DNA of 64,000 bases, from positions 186,001 through 250,000 of the forward strand of contig JAMKCH010035170.1 of NCBI GenBank assembly GCA_023653785.1. Reading direction: 5' to 3'. Made by a program: the position numbers and the translations under genes. Source of the DNA: Ophioderma brevispina. Taxonomy: Eukaryota > Echinodermata > Ophiuroidea > Amphilepidida > Ophiodermatidae. Below the pieces are notes generated by a model. It saw only the letters and a program-made list of their open reading frames with translations, was not told the DNA's origin and made no database searches. The stretch's first letter is position 1; each line of letters opens with the position of its first letter. Positions 11,133 to 21,940 of the stretch are shown here, one piece after another.

Positions 11133-12940
11133 TTATACAAATTGTCAAATTTGGTAGCTTAAACATGCGTTTGACATCCCATTTGTAGGTGTAGATGCGG
11201 AAGAAGATTTTTATCTTGTTATAATGAATTAGCTTTTGTTATGATGTTAAATAGTCTCGGAAAAATTTAGAAGACAATTTTTATGATGAATTGAAAGTTA
11301 AGTAACATATATAGTTTTAAAATCGGCCATATTCAAGTTAAATATCAAGAAAGTGGTCAATTTGAGCAAAATGGGGAAAGCCATATGACAACATGTTCAA
11401 ATGGATGAAAATTTGGAATGTCAAATGGTACACAGCATAGCAATTGAGAAAAGGGACCTGAGAAAGAGTAGTATGTTAAAGACCACTATCAGTGATTTGC
11501 TAATCAGCCAAATCGAAAAATCATCCAAAAATCAAGAGTTTGCATGTAGTACAAGGAAAGGTATCCTAACATCACCACTGCAAATGATTAAGAACCAGAA
11601 GCAACCTTATAAGGGACAGGATCGAGATTTTAGTCAGTAGTGTCCGAACGTGACGACACTTACTACAAAACACGTATTGAATGGAGGAATCGTATCTTGG
11701 AACACTTGCCTTTACTTCTTTTCTTTCAATTCTAACGCTGGAAAAGGTAACTTAGGAGATTCTACAGATTAATCCTTCACTTGAAGCTATTCATGCAAAT
11801 TCAAATATTTTCAATCGCTGATGTGTCTTTAACTGGACCGTCACTCCCTTCTACTAGTTAAGTCAATGTCGAAAAAAAATGGTCCTGGAAAACGATTGAG
11901 ACTCTTTTAAAAAATTTTTCAGCTATGAATTGACTTCTATTTGAACTACATTCATGGTGACGGTGTAGTGTAGAGTGTTATCACCGTTAGGTCAATGTAT
12001 TTTTGCGAGAAAGATTATGTCAAATTCTGCTGACAATAATTTATGAAAAGAAACTTTGTGATATTGCAGAGAGCGTGGAAGGGATTTCCTGGGCGTAAAA
12101 ATAACAGGACGAGTCACGCAGGAAAACGATTTCGTTAACGCATGGCTGCTATGGCAGTGTATTTAGACGATGTGTTAGGGGGAAAGAAAATCCACGCTGG
12201 CGCTTTTCCACGGTCACGAAATGGGTGCCAATCAATTTTAAGCCATTTATGTCAAAAAATCTTTAAAGAATTCGCTAGCATTGGAACTCCAAGTCGTTCC
12301 GCTCGTAACAAGCTTCGTGGTCCACGTGGTTTGTGTGTTTTATGTCCTATCGTGCAATGTGGTTCTCATTCGGTGCATCGGCAAGGGCGTGGTCCGTGGA
12401 TTAAAATAATTTTTTTTTTTCACCACTGAAGCACACGTGTAGTTTGTAAAACAAATGTATACGGCTAATTGGATGTGCCAGTTAAAATGTGGGACGGGTG
12501 GCGTACTTTGGTGATCTAGTAATTTATTTCCAGGTGCTTCTTACATGATGCCTATGGTCGATGCCATTATACGCACTGCTACGGGAGAGGTCATATTTTA
12601 CGCCAATGGAAAAATGGAGGATTTGAGAAGTGAACGGAATAAAAAATGTAGAGCGAGAGGGCGAGAAAAAACATTTTCATTCAAGGAGGGGGAAGGAACT
12701 TAAAATCAGGGTGGAATGTCAACATTTTGAATGGAGAGCCAGGGGCAAAAAGTGAATTACTCCATTCCCTGGCGTAAAAAAATGATCAACCCTATTGTGA
12801 TGAAGAACCTTCATTGCTCGGTTATGTACTCAGTCACTACCGAAATTGGTAAATGACGTTTGAACGAGCTGCTAACCCTCGGGTTATGTACTGTTAAGCG
12901 CTTGAGGACTAATTTTATAAAGCGCTATATAAAAACTGCA
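11133..12940. other. No recognisable feature (1.8 kb)
   Basis: Non-coding as far as I can see. The open frames at 11401-11640 and 12142-12429 (plus strand; 79 and 95 residues) show no domain. The second ends in a T tract and lacks any supporting context. Confidence 0.35.
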
Positions 12941-12949
12941 TTTTATACT

Positions 12950-14050
12950 GAAAATGTGCCTGCATACTGTGGACTGATTTATCCCACATAAGACAACTTA
13001 TATGTAGTATAATAAAGGCTTAAATTGTCACAAATATTCTTAACTTATTGCATTTGAGAAATGTTAAAAAACACAAACATACATAAAAGTGCGGTAAATT
13101 GTGCACAATATTAGTAAAATTACTCATTTACACTAACTTAATTGAATTATTGAAGTGCAATTCTTGATATTAAGTAAACAAGACTCAAATCAGTTAAAGT
13201 AATTAATGCAAAACTTAACAACAACAAGGACAAAAACAAGCAGTATTTAGATCTTACTTCACTTCAAATTGTGATAGATAGTTCCAAAGCATCTCCTTGG
13301 AGTAGTCATTAGGTTTTGATTAATATTGTCATTTAATCGCAATACATTAATTTGAAAGCAAAATAAATGTATATATTAAATTAAATGTTCTTATATATTA
13401 GCTTATATTCTATGTTAGCGTAGTATTGTGATAAGCAAGAGGTCATGGGTTCGATTCCGAGTTAGGTAATCCTACATGTATAAAGTAACTTACATAATGA
13501 ATTAATAGCGTAACATACTTATAGATGAATACGTATTTAAAAGGATAGAATAATACAGTAAACAAGACAACATTCAAACCATTACTTTTTTTGTTTCCCT
13601 CTTTTCTTTTCATCCTATTTTCCTACCTAACTACACCATTAATTTGAGTGTTTAGACCTACAACATTTAATTTAATGCCTACGGGCATTTAATTAAGTAT
13701 TTAAAAAGTGAATAATACAATGTAAAACAAACAATTCAAATCCATTCTTTTTTTCGTTTTTCCATCGTTTCTTTCACATATATACCTACAAAATTAATTT
13801 GAGTTCAGGAGCTGATTAATAATTGTACTACTGATAATTGTGGGGACTTAATAAGTAAAACACAATAAAACAGGGTGATTTTAAAATGTATGAGAAAAAT
13901 TAGAGTTGATACTGATTCAAAACATGTTGAGCTATCATGATATTGCTAACTAAGATCACTAATGAAATTACCTACTCAATACAAATTAAATGTAATTTCC
14001 TGTTAAAACCTTCATTTTAGCAGTACAGGAAATGATTTTGTGTATGGGAA
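12950..14050. other. Very AT-rich stretch rich in TTAA/ACTTAA words
   Basis: Unusually dense in TTAA, TTAAT and ACTTA words, with no open frame. It contains the tRNA-like segment at 13414-13500. Two related blocks are visible, around 13540-13640 and 13690-13790: each has an AATACAGTAAACAA or AATACAATGTAAAACAAAC start, a T-rich TTTCATC or TTTCCATC middle and CTACACCATTAATTTGAG or CTACAAAATTAATTTGAG. They form a diverged direct repeat of about 150 bp. Confidence 0.45.
13414..13500 (+). repeat. Possible tRNA-derived SINE head
   Basis: TAGCGTAGTATTGTGATAAG followed by GGTCATGGGTTCGATTCCGA looks like a degenerate RNA polymerase III A box and a good B box (GGTTCGATTCC) at tRNA spacing. I cannot fold a cloverleaf with a complete acceptor stem, so a SINE head or tRNA relic is more likely than a working tRNA. 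Confidence 0.45.
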
Positions 14051-14159
14051 ACTAGTACACCCACACGGTTAAGCGTAAGAGGATTAATCCTATGGTATGC
14101 AAAAAAATGATTGATTGAATTTGATTTGATTTGGGGAAAATTTATGCTATCAGGAGATC

Positions 14160-14580
14160 AAAGCATTGTACCCACTGCTATCAGTGTCATCAATCCGTAG
14201 ACTGGCGCTTTCTGTCGACGCCGTCGCCGCTAAACTCTCCAGCTCCCCTTCAACATCTTACAGAACAATGGAACACTGCCTGGCTGGATACCCCAAGACC
14301 ACCGCATTCACTATCACCCCTATGACAGACTCCCACTGGTTCTCCACGCCAAGGAATAGGTCACTGAACCGGATTCCACAGGAGTCGTCTTTTCACAGCA
14401 TATGCACCGTTGGGAGCTGGCGACCATCACATCCTGGCCAAATGTGAGCTCTCATCATCACAGACTGCGTATCACTGAACCTCTCAAACCCCAGCCAATC
14501 AACAGTGAGCTGGCTCCACCAAATTCACTCATTTAGCTGCTGCGGCTCATCGCAAGAAGAAGATCCGTAGAGACCCATTA
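14160..14580 (+). pseudogene. LINE ORF2 C-terminal fragment
   Basis: A broken C-terminal tail of a non-LTR retrotransposon. In changing frames it reads VTEPDSTG, then MHRWELATITSW, then HHHRLRIT, then INSELAPPNSLI and a basic end. The same order (WVTLNRIRT, MYRPGLRPSPA, ADHILNEC, VNSELAPP, TRRR) is seen on the minus strand at 42575-42905. The arginine-histidine zinc-knuckle-like segment after the RT domain is typical of these elements. It is not functional: only the tail is present and it is frameshifted. Confidence 0.75.
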
Positions 14581-14589
14581 CTACATTTG

Positions 14590-15590
14590 TAAAAATGCTC
14601 TGTGGATCTTACATAGAAGTGTGTAAAAATACTAATTGTGTCGTGCTTTCGGCAGAACTTATATTACCAGTCTAACAGTGCATTTACATGTGCAGTAACC
14701 AATCTATAGAAGTAGCACTCACAACTACGGGTGTATCTTTTGTTCTACAGCTTAGAGTGTACATATGCCATCCAGCCACAAAAGTGGCTTATACACAGCT
14801 ATGATACTCGCTGCACTATTATGCCTGCTCTGAAAAAACTCAAATACACGAAAATCTTAAAACTTGAAACACCTGAAAATTACGAAGTGTTTCAATATAT
14901 TAACACAAGACATGTTAAAAGTCCCTGTTGTTCAATTAACATAAACATCTGTATTTTGAGGTTTTTTATTAAGGCACTATCAGTGATTTGCTAAAGCGGA
15001 AAATCTAGAAAACAATATAAAAAAATCAGTTTTTTTGCATGTCTGTATATAGCAAGTATAGGTAATCCCATAACATGCTCTGCAATGATCAACCAGACGC
15101 CCACCTAATAGGACAAATCTGATATTTTAGTCAATACTGTCCTTCAGGACACTTATTACAACACCTAATTGAATGGGTTCATATCTTTGAAAACTGCCGT
15201 TTTTCTTCCTCTTCGTCAATCTCAGTTGGGAAAAGTAACATATGGGGATTATAATTACTTATACACCTTTTTAAAAAAAAATCACTGAGAGTGTCTTTAA
15301 ATTAGCACTCCCATAATGTACTTCATATCATTTGAATGTCAAGTTGTTTCCGTCTGCCTTGCGCTTTGGCAGTAATGCCTAACAATGCTTTCACTGTTTA
15401 AGAAAATATAGCTTTAACACAGTAAAGGGTGCTATTTGCAGAAGATACACAATTAATAATGCTAATGATAAATCTGCATCCTGGTTTTATACGCACACAA
15501 TGTGCTATTTACAGAGACAGCATTACGCTATAAAAATGGTGTCTTGCTCGTGTCTTGCTAGTAAAAAACCAAACTAACAAGTGGCTGTCT
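14590..15590. other. No recognisable feature
   Basis: AT-rich. The open frame at 14731-14994 (87 residues) has no recognisable domain. Confidence 0.35.
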
Positions 15591-15920
15591 CAAGACACTT
15601 CCTTTGAGACGCACGGTTTTAGATGTACTTCCTAAGTCGCAAAGTTTGTCTGCATGCGCGAGACATGTCATTTTCTTAATAGCCAAAACGCGAAGCCTTG
15701 TCCTCCGTAACCAGATCTTCTACTTTATTAAGACACCTCTATAGTCACTTTGAACATGTTAAGGTCGGAGATTCCTGACTATACCTTACTAACAGGAGAC
15801 ATGTTAAAAGACGAGCATACAATTTGTTTTGGGGTCATGTCTTTAATCCAGGACTGTTTTATGTTTCCTATTGTCCGAAGACATGTCTACTGCACGACAC
15901 ATATCCCAGGCCACGATTCC
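15590..15920. repeat. AAGACA/ACATGT word-repeat island
   Basis: Repeated AAGACAC, GAGACATGT, ACATGTTA and CATGTCTT words on both strands, related to the islands at 6650-6790, 48891-49206 and 60064-60806. It leads into the tandem duplication that follows. Confidence 0.45.
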
Positions 15921-16620
15921 ACACTCATGATGGTATCCATGCACACAAAAACAACGAGGGCCTAGACATTATTATGCACCATAAATAAAACATGAAGTAT
16001 ATCTCAACATGTATGCGAAAAAAACTGTTTAATATCTAAACAACCTTATATCTAAACATGTTAAAGTCTAACATGTTTAAGATTTGACGGTAGGGTTGTA
16101 GGCAGTTGACGCCAATTGTTTGCTATGTGACATGTTTTAAAACCTGAAAATTACTTTGCGCGTTTCTTGTATACATTAATTGATTATACATTGTAAATCT
16201 GACATATTTAGCCTTTCCCCATGAATAGTGTGGTAAGACTTGGACAAATTTCTGTGTTTATAATATAAATAGCTATATTATGTTCAAAGGCTAAAAAAAG
16301 TATTACAACTGACGTTCTAGAACTAAACACTTCAGATGTATAGGGTAACTGCGGTATGACATAAACATATTATCGCACAAACAGCAACTACGATTGTCTT
16401 CTACTGTTAGGATGCAATGTCAGACAAAGCAGATCGTACCCCTTGCTGATTTCACAGCCTTTTCAAAAGAAAATTAGTTACTTCGTAAACTTATTTGGAA
16501 AGTTACATACAGGACGAAAAACAGAAGTGAGGCCGTAATGATGCATTGCTCAGTCTACAAAAAGATGACAATCGTAAAGCATCCCGCAGGGTGGATATGT
16601 GCGCGTTATAAATCGACATT
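15825..16620 (+). repeat. 0.8 kb tandem repeat, copy 1
   Basis: The first of two adjacent diverged direct copies. Landmarks shared in order with copy 2 are the CCAGGACTG/CCAGGACATG start, GAAGACATGTCTA, AAACATGAAGTATATCT, GCGAAAAAAACT, TATCTAAACATG, TTTGACGGTAGG, TCTGACATATTTAGCC, GATGCAATGTCAGACA and GATGACAATCGTAA. Differences are mostly indels. No coding frame is shared. Confidence 0.75.
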
Positions 16621-16644
16621 ATTATTATAAAAGTAAGCATTTTC

Positions 16645-17400
16645 CTTGGATCATGCCTTTATCCAGGACATGCTTTATGTTTTCTATTGTCGAAGACATG
16701 TCTAACTGCAAGACACAATAGTCAAGCCACGATTTTTACAATGTACTCACTACAACGGTGCTATACACACACACACTGTAAAACACTCTTCTAAACATTA
16801 TTTGCACCATATATATTAAAACATGAAGTATATCTTAACAATTATGCGAAAAAAACTTGTTTAATAACTAAACACCTTATATCTAAACATGTTTAAAGTC
16901 TATATGTTTAAGCATTTGACGGTAGGTGTGTAGGCATTTGACACCAAGTGTGTGCTATTTGACAGTCATGTTTAATACCTGAAAACTACTTTGCACTACG
17001 TGTTTTGTAAATAATTTTATACACTGTAAATCTGACATATTTAGCCTTTCAACATAGAAGTAGTGTGTAAGACTTGGAAACCTGTGTTAATGACATAAAC
17101 ATCTATATGTTCAAAGGCTAAATATGTGACATGTTTAGGGTAGAAGGTACTGCTAACGGTGATATTTACTGGGTATGAATAACAGATATCGCATAAACAC
17201 CAAATACTGATTTTCCATTGTACTGTTATGATGCAATGTCAGACAGAGCAGATCGTACCCTTTGATTCACTAGCCTTTTCAAAAGAAATTAGTTTACTTC
17301 CCAACTTATTTTGAAGTACATACAGGACGAAAAAACAGAAGTGATACCCTAATGATGCATTGCTCATTCTACAAAAAGATTGACAATCGTAAGGGTCCCC
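16645..17400 (+). repeat. 0.8 kb tandem repeat, copy 2
   Basis: Second copy of the unit at 15825-16620. It contains two CACTGTAAA words (about 16776 and 17024) and many TAAACA/TGTTTA words, like the island at 51333-51760. Confidence 0.75.
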
Positions 17401-17603
17401 AGGCAATGTGATGAGCAATACAGATCATTATCTTGTGTCTCCCGGAGATAACAATTTTCGCTTCTCTTCTAAACTTTATCATGTTTATCGGATCAGTTCA
17501 GCGGCCTTGGAATGAGCTAAACTGGCTGAATCACTTGTTTTACCTCTAGAAAATTGATCGGGTGTTGAATTGTGAAATTCAAATGCATTTTGACAGTGAT
17601 CCT

Positions 17604-17893
17604 CAGAGGGTGTTTGAGTCAATCCCACAATGCACCAGTTTTGGGAAATTTAGCCTCCAACTTGGTCATGTGATCCCACAAAATTTATTCTTAACACATA
17701 AAATCTGATTTTCTGCTCATTTTAGCCCACAAAGCATTAGTACTTAGGGATTTTTTGGCCTTAATCACTGAAATGTCTTGTGGTTCTTGAACTTTGGGAA
17801 CAGTTTTTATCCCTAAGTACTGACATGTGTTTATTTTAGTACAGTACAGTAGGTAATTGCAATGCATTATGGGATTGATCAAAACACCCTCTG
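17604..17893. mobile_element. 290-bp MITE, CAGAGGGTGTT ends
   Basis: Terminal inverted repeats of about 31 bp with few mismatches start CAGAGGGTGTTTGAGTCAAT on the left; the right end is the complement of CAGAGGGTGTTTTGATCAAT. An inner inverted pair, GTACTTAGGGAT and ATCCCTAAGTAC, lies near 17740 and 17812, so the element can fold on itself almost fully. The CAG ends suggest a hAT relative, but I could not find matching 8-mers in the flanks. The open frame across the right end is incidental. Confidence 0.75.
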
Positions 17894-18059
17894 ACATGAC
17901 CAGAAGCGTGATCAGGTTATACACGAAGAAGAGAAGAAACAGCATACAACTTTCATGCTTTATTTAACATTCCCTGTTGAAAACATTTTGCATACTGTTT
18001 TATCGAGTCACCACCTAACTTTCACAAAAAATATCACTTATATCAGAATTGGATATTTG

Positions 18060-18150
18060 CGTTACAATATTCCGAATCAACACGAAAAATGCATTTGAAT
18101 GAGACCAAACAAGCCTAGTCTTAGATGAATGTTTCTTGAGAATACTGAAA
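18060..18150. repeat. ATGCAT/CTAGTCTTAG dispersed repeat, copy 1
   Basis: A short block with GAATCAACACGAAAAATGCA and ACAAGCCTAGTCTTAG in order. It also occurs at 36180-36320 and 61830-61900 in the same orientation, and at 25360-25460 and 30690-30790 inverted. It is probably the core of an old MITE family. Confidence 0.6.
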
Positions 18151-18253
18151 TCATTGGCCACTTGCAAAAAAAAATATACCGTTGAATCAAACAGGGGTAT
18201 AAAGTGTTAATGGTGCAACTATGCAAGGACAACGTGAAGCAAGCTATACTCTA

Positions 18254-19070
18254 TACATTATACTCTCGGTCCAAAAAAGACCCCCATGCATAACATGTTT
18301 TCACTTCAATAAGAGACAAAGTATTTGTCTGTGTTGTTCATATTAATTGTGGAAAGGATTATATTCTTTTAACCTGGACATGTAATTGACATTCTAAAAG
18401 GCTGACTCAGAGAATTTAGAAATATAATTTTTGTGTGTACTTAAAAATAGTCTTCTAGAACTAAAATAGTTACCTAAATGCTTAATTCAAAGTTAGAGAG
18501 TATCCGATTTTTCGTTTCCGCAGTCAAATTTATGACACAGTATAACAGTGCCAAGGATACGTTGATAACAACAATTCCGGATCCGGAATTTTATAACAAA
18601 GTTTGGATTTTCTATATGAAAGACTGCGGATGTGAGCTTCGTTATTTTCAGCAGTGATTAGTATGTGGACAAAGCATTATGTATATGCAAAAAAAAAAAA
18701 ACCCGATTTGTTTGACAAATGAGGTGCGCCCTCATCGGGAACATCTCTGAGTCAGCCTTTAATAACCCATACAAGAAGGGAAATCGAGTAAGTATAAAAG
18801 TTTCTTTGCAGTTAATGTGAGTGAGGCGTTCAGAGATTGAACATTTTCTCCAAGTTAAGACTTCTGCACGCTTGTACGCGTGTCTGTGAAGATTACTTCC
18901 ATTTATACGATGTGTTTGATGATTTGGAAAGTCAATTGATGAGTCCACTCAAGAAATTGTTGATATTTACAAAAATTAAATAAACGCAGCTATATTAAAT
19001 CTTGAGGTGAAAACTATGTCATGATGGGTGTAGATGGGGGGATTTTTTTATGACCGGGAGTATATGTGTT
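18254..19070. mobile_element. Foldback element interrupted by a second MITE
   Basis: The left arm near 18254-18290 (ACATTATACTCTCGGTCC, then AAAAAAGACCCCCATG) is complementary, with a few mismatches, to the right arm near 19030-19070 (GATGGGGGGATTTTTTTATG, then ACCGGGAGTATATGT). The element at 18397-18760 sits inside, so this outer element is older. Confidence 0.6.
18397..18760. mobile_element. MITE, GACTCAG-TIR family, copy 2
   Basis: A 364-bp element with perfect 17-bp terminal inverted repeats AAAGGCTGACTCAGAGA. Its sequence matches the element at 3001-3373 from end to end. It has no coding capacity. The better ends suggest a younger insertion than copy 1. Confidence 0.85.
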
Positions 19071-20570
19071 CAACTGTAGTATCGTATACAAGCATGTAAT
19101 TTAGTCAGGTGTTCAAAGTAGTAGTAAACCATCATAGCTGCTCTTAGTTTTGCAGTGTAAGCATGCGTATTCCAGGGGGCGGGAGGGGCTGTTCAATGTT
19201 TTCAGTAGACGTGTCTTTATGAGTTGAAAAACATGAACACGAGTTCATATATCATTTTTGATATGGATACACGGACTGCAAATAGAGCCACAATCATACC
19301 AGATTTCGCGTGGTCTCGGACATTAAATAAATAAAATACAAAAAACGGCAGACAATACAGGAATCTGCATCAATTGAATGTTGCAAGTATCGGTGCAAAA
19401 AAAATCTCGAACATTTAATAAAATATACTCTTTATCATTGTTAGTTTGATTTCGAGAACGAGAAATGATATTACATGTGCATGTATCATTCTTAAAACGC
19501 TCATCAATCAAAACATTATTTCCGATGTGCACACACTGGCCAAAAGTATTGCAACAGTCAGAAAAAAAAATCATAATCACAAATTGAATCAAAATGTTCC
19601 ATGGGTTCTTAATTATACACATGGCGTAAAATTCCAAAGTTGTGTTTTTCAAACAGGCGGTATTCCCCAGAATCCAAGAGTGTGAAAATGTGGTTGTCAT
19701 ATTCCCTAAATATAGCGTATTAAAAGAGCTAGCGAACCGCTAACTTGTCGATTGTACCCCGGAAGGAATGCAGACATAGGAACGCCTGAATTATTACAAA
19801 ATAGCCACTAAATAAATTTTAGGGTTTGTTAGGTTTACTATAAAATGTTTAGGGGAGAAAAATTTAGTGGTTGTGTAGGTACTCGGAAATGAAATGGAAG
19901 ACAGCGGTCGTAAAAATCGGAAAATCCGGAAATATCCGTAAATCAATTTGAATGATATAAATCACGTGGTTTGTGCAAATCATGTCTGGATACCTATTCA
20001 CATTTCATGAAAAATAGGTTAGCATAATGTCAACTGTGTGATTAAAAAGTTGTTTTGGAGCTATCACGTGACCTCTTATTGCCATTCAATTTTCTGAGTC
20101 CAACATTGACATCCACTTCGATTTTCTCCCGTAAATAAGGCTCCGTTTAAGCCGTTTTGAAGTTCCTTGTTGTATTTCTTCTATTGGGTACAAACGGCAA
20201 GTAAGCATTCATCAGCTTTTTTATCCGCCATTTTAAAACAGACCCCCAGTATAAATCAAACTTTTTCGCACTCTTGGAGAAATAGCAATAATACTGGCCA
20301 CTGAATTTATAGCCAGAATTGTTTATTTTCTTAATTTCGACACAAGAGACCTTGCATTAACATGAACACAATTGTATACCCTTTTTAGAAAACAATCAAA
20401 CAATAATTTATCTGTAGCAGATGGAATGTCTTTTTCATTTGAAGTTCAATCTCTTGTGTCATAATCGAAAGCGATATTATTGAAAGGCGCGACTATAATT
20501 TTCAATAAATATAAAATTGCATTTGAACGAAAATTCAATATTCCCAGACACCACTTTACGATATAGTTAT
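19071..20570. other. No recognisable feature (1.5 kb)
   Basis: The overlapping frames at 19323-19700 (minus, 125 residues) and 19446-19685 (plus) have no recognisable domain. GGCCAAAAGTATTGCAAC near 19540 resembles a Tc1/mariner end, but no partner is visible. Confidence 0.35.
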
Positions 20571-20574
20571 CTGA

Positions 20575-20804
20575 TATTGAGTTTTAACATCGGATATGTC
20601 TCCACATATCACAGTTACAACCTATGGCTTTGCAGCGTGCTGTAACGCCAGTACACCACGCCTAAAAGTACAAGAGTATTGGGTTTCATCTTCTGGGTTC
20701 GGATGAACATCTCCACAATTTAATAGAGTCATCACAAAAAATATGAAGTTAATGTTGTAGTTGATCCTCGTATGTGAATTAAGGTTAGCTCTGAAACAAT
20801 CCAT
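20575..20804 (-). pseudogene. LINE 5' fragment with 2A-like motif and PHD-like finger
   Basis: A hydrophobic run FIFFVMTLLNCGDVHPNPE is followed by QYSC, RRGVLALQH and, after a one-base frame change, KAIGCNCDMWRHIRC. Non-LTR retrotransposons of marine invertebrates often begin with a leader ending GDVHPNPGP (a 2A-like translational skipping motif) followed by a PHD-type zinc finger of the form C-x2-C...C-x2-C-x-x-W-x-H. The order and residues here match that layout. The terminal glycine-proline of the 2A motif is replaced by E, so skipping would not be expected, and the frame breaks soon after. It is not continuous with the plus-strand LINE at 21941-23690. Confidence 0.7.
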
Positions 20805-20965
20805 TTCCCCTATGGTTTAGCATAGCCAGCTGGTTCATGTTATTATTATTCATGGCGTATATATGATTGTGTAAGAATAACATTGTAGTATACCAGAGTT
20901 TGCAATCCATGTTGTATATTTGTCCCAGATATTACAAGTAAAGTATAACATGTTCAGCGCGGTTG

Positions 20966-21218
20966 TATAAGACACAACGAGACATTTGAAATTATCCCCG
21001 AAATTGCTGATTCGGTACAAGCAAAGGAGCAAAGAATTGGGTGATAGTGATCACTGATTTTAAGGTGTAATCGTATATATGTAGAGTAGAGAATGGAATT
21101 TTTTATCTCATCATTTGGGTTTTATTGAACAACATATTATGGCAAGATGCGCATGCGTGTGATTGTGCAATGAACCATCAATAGCAATTTACCTCTTGTC
21201 TTCCATCTGAGACTAGTA
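20966..21218 (+). repeat. 253-bp direct repeat, copy 1
   Basis: Repeated at 21423-21675 with one visible mismatch (ACTGATTTT against ACTGTTTTT). The text before and after the two copies differs. Confidence 0.95.
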
Positions 21219-21402
21219 GGCGAAGAGCAGCATCAACAATTTAGTCGATTTAATAGTCCCACCCTACATACACCTACATCATACATTAATGGAAAGCTTA
21301 TTATGTCTACTTTCAGATTAGGCATGATGTGAAATTGCCAATGTGGGCCGAAGGTGGTTTTTGGGGCATTTTAGCCAAAAACATACATTTTTGGGCAAAA
21401 AA

Positions 21403-21423
21403 TTTTTTTTTTTTTTTTTTTTT
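21403..21423. other. 21-nt poly(T) at a duplication junction
   Basis: Exactly 21 T directly before the second copy of the 253-bp repeat. The last T is shared with the repeat, leaving 20 extra. It matches the length of the three poly(A) junctions at 43868, 44452 and 56802, and is probably an assembly join. Confidence 0.6.
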
Positions 21424-21675
21424 ATAAGACACAACGAGACATTTGAAATTATCCCCGAAATTGCTGATTCGGTACAAGCAAAGGAGCAAAGAATTGGGTG
21501 ATAGTGATCACTGTTTTTAAGGTGTAATCGTATATATGTAGAGTAGAGAATGGAATTTTTTATCTCATCATTTGGGTTTTATTGAACAACATATTATGGC
21601 AAGATGCGCATGCGTGTGATTGTGCAATGAACCATCAATAGCAATTTACCTCTTGTCTTCCATCTGAGACTAGTA
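21423..21675 (+). repeat. 253-bp direct repeat, copy 2
   Basis: Second copy of 20966-21218. The near identity contrasts with the high divergence of other repeats here and suggests a very recent or artefactual duplication. Confidence 0.95.
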
Positions 21676-21940
21676 TCAGCTTCCATTTTAACACTTTCAA
21701 TTATGATACACTGTAAATATTGCTTCCGTGGCTAAAGACATAGGCAAGGAGTAGGAGTTCCGCAACCTTGACGTGATCTCCCCTGTTAGAATATGATTGA
21801 AGTGTAAACAATCTTCTTGTATCCAACAAATGTCGACACTTAGCCACCAAATGAGCGTTAAGACGGACATTCAGCACCGGAGCAACAACCCTGCACACAG
21901 GAACGCGTCCTTTTCAGGACGGGCGGCTCCTGCCGTCGAA

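Noticed and set aside
12142..12429. 95-residue plus-strand frame
   Set aside because: No recognisable domain, ends in a T tract, no splice or promoter context that I can support.
13414..13500. Functional tRNA gene
   Set aside because: A B box is present but I cannot pair a full acceptor stem or place an anticodon loop; kept only as a SINE or tRNA relic.
19536..19560. Possible Tc1/mariner end (CTGGCCAAAAGTATTGCAAC)
   Set aside because: No inverted partner and no transposase found nearby.
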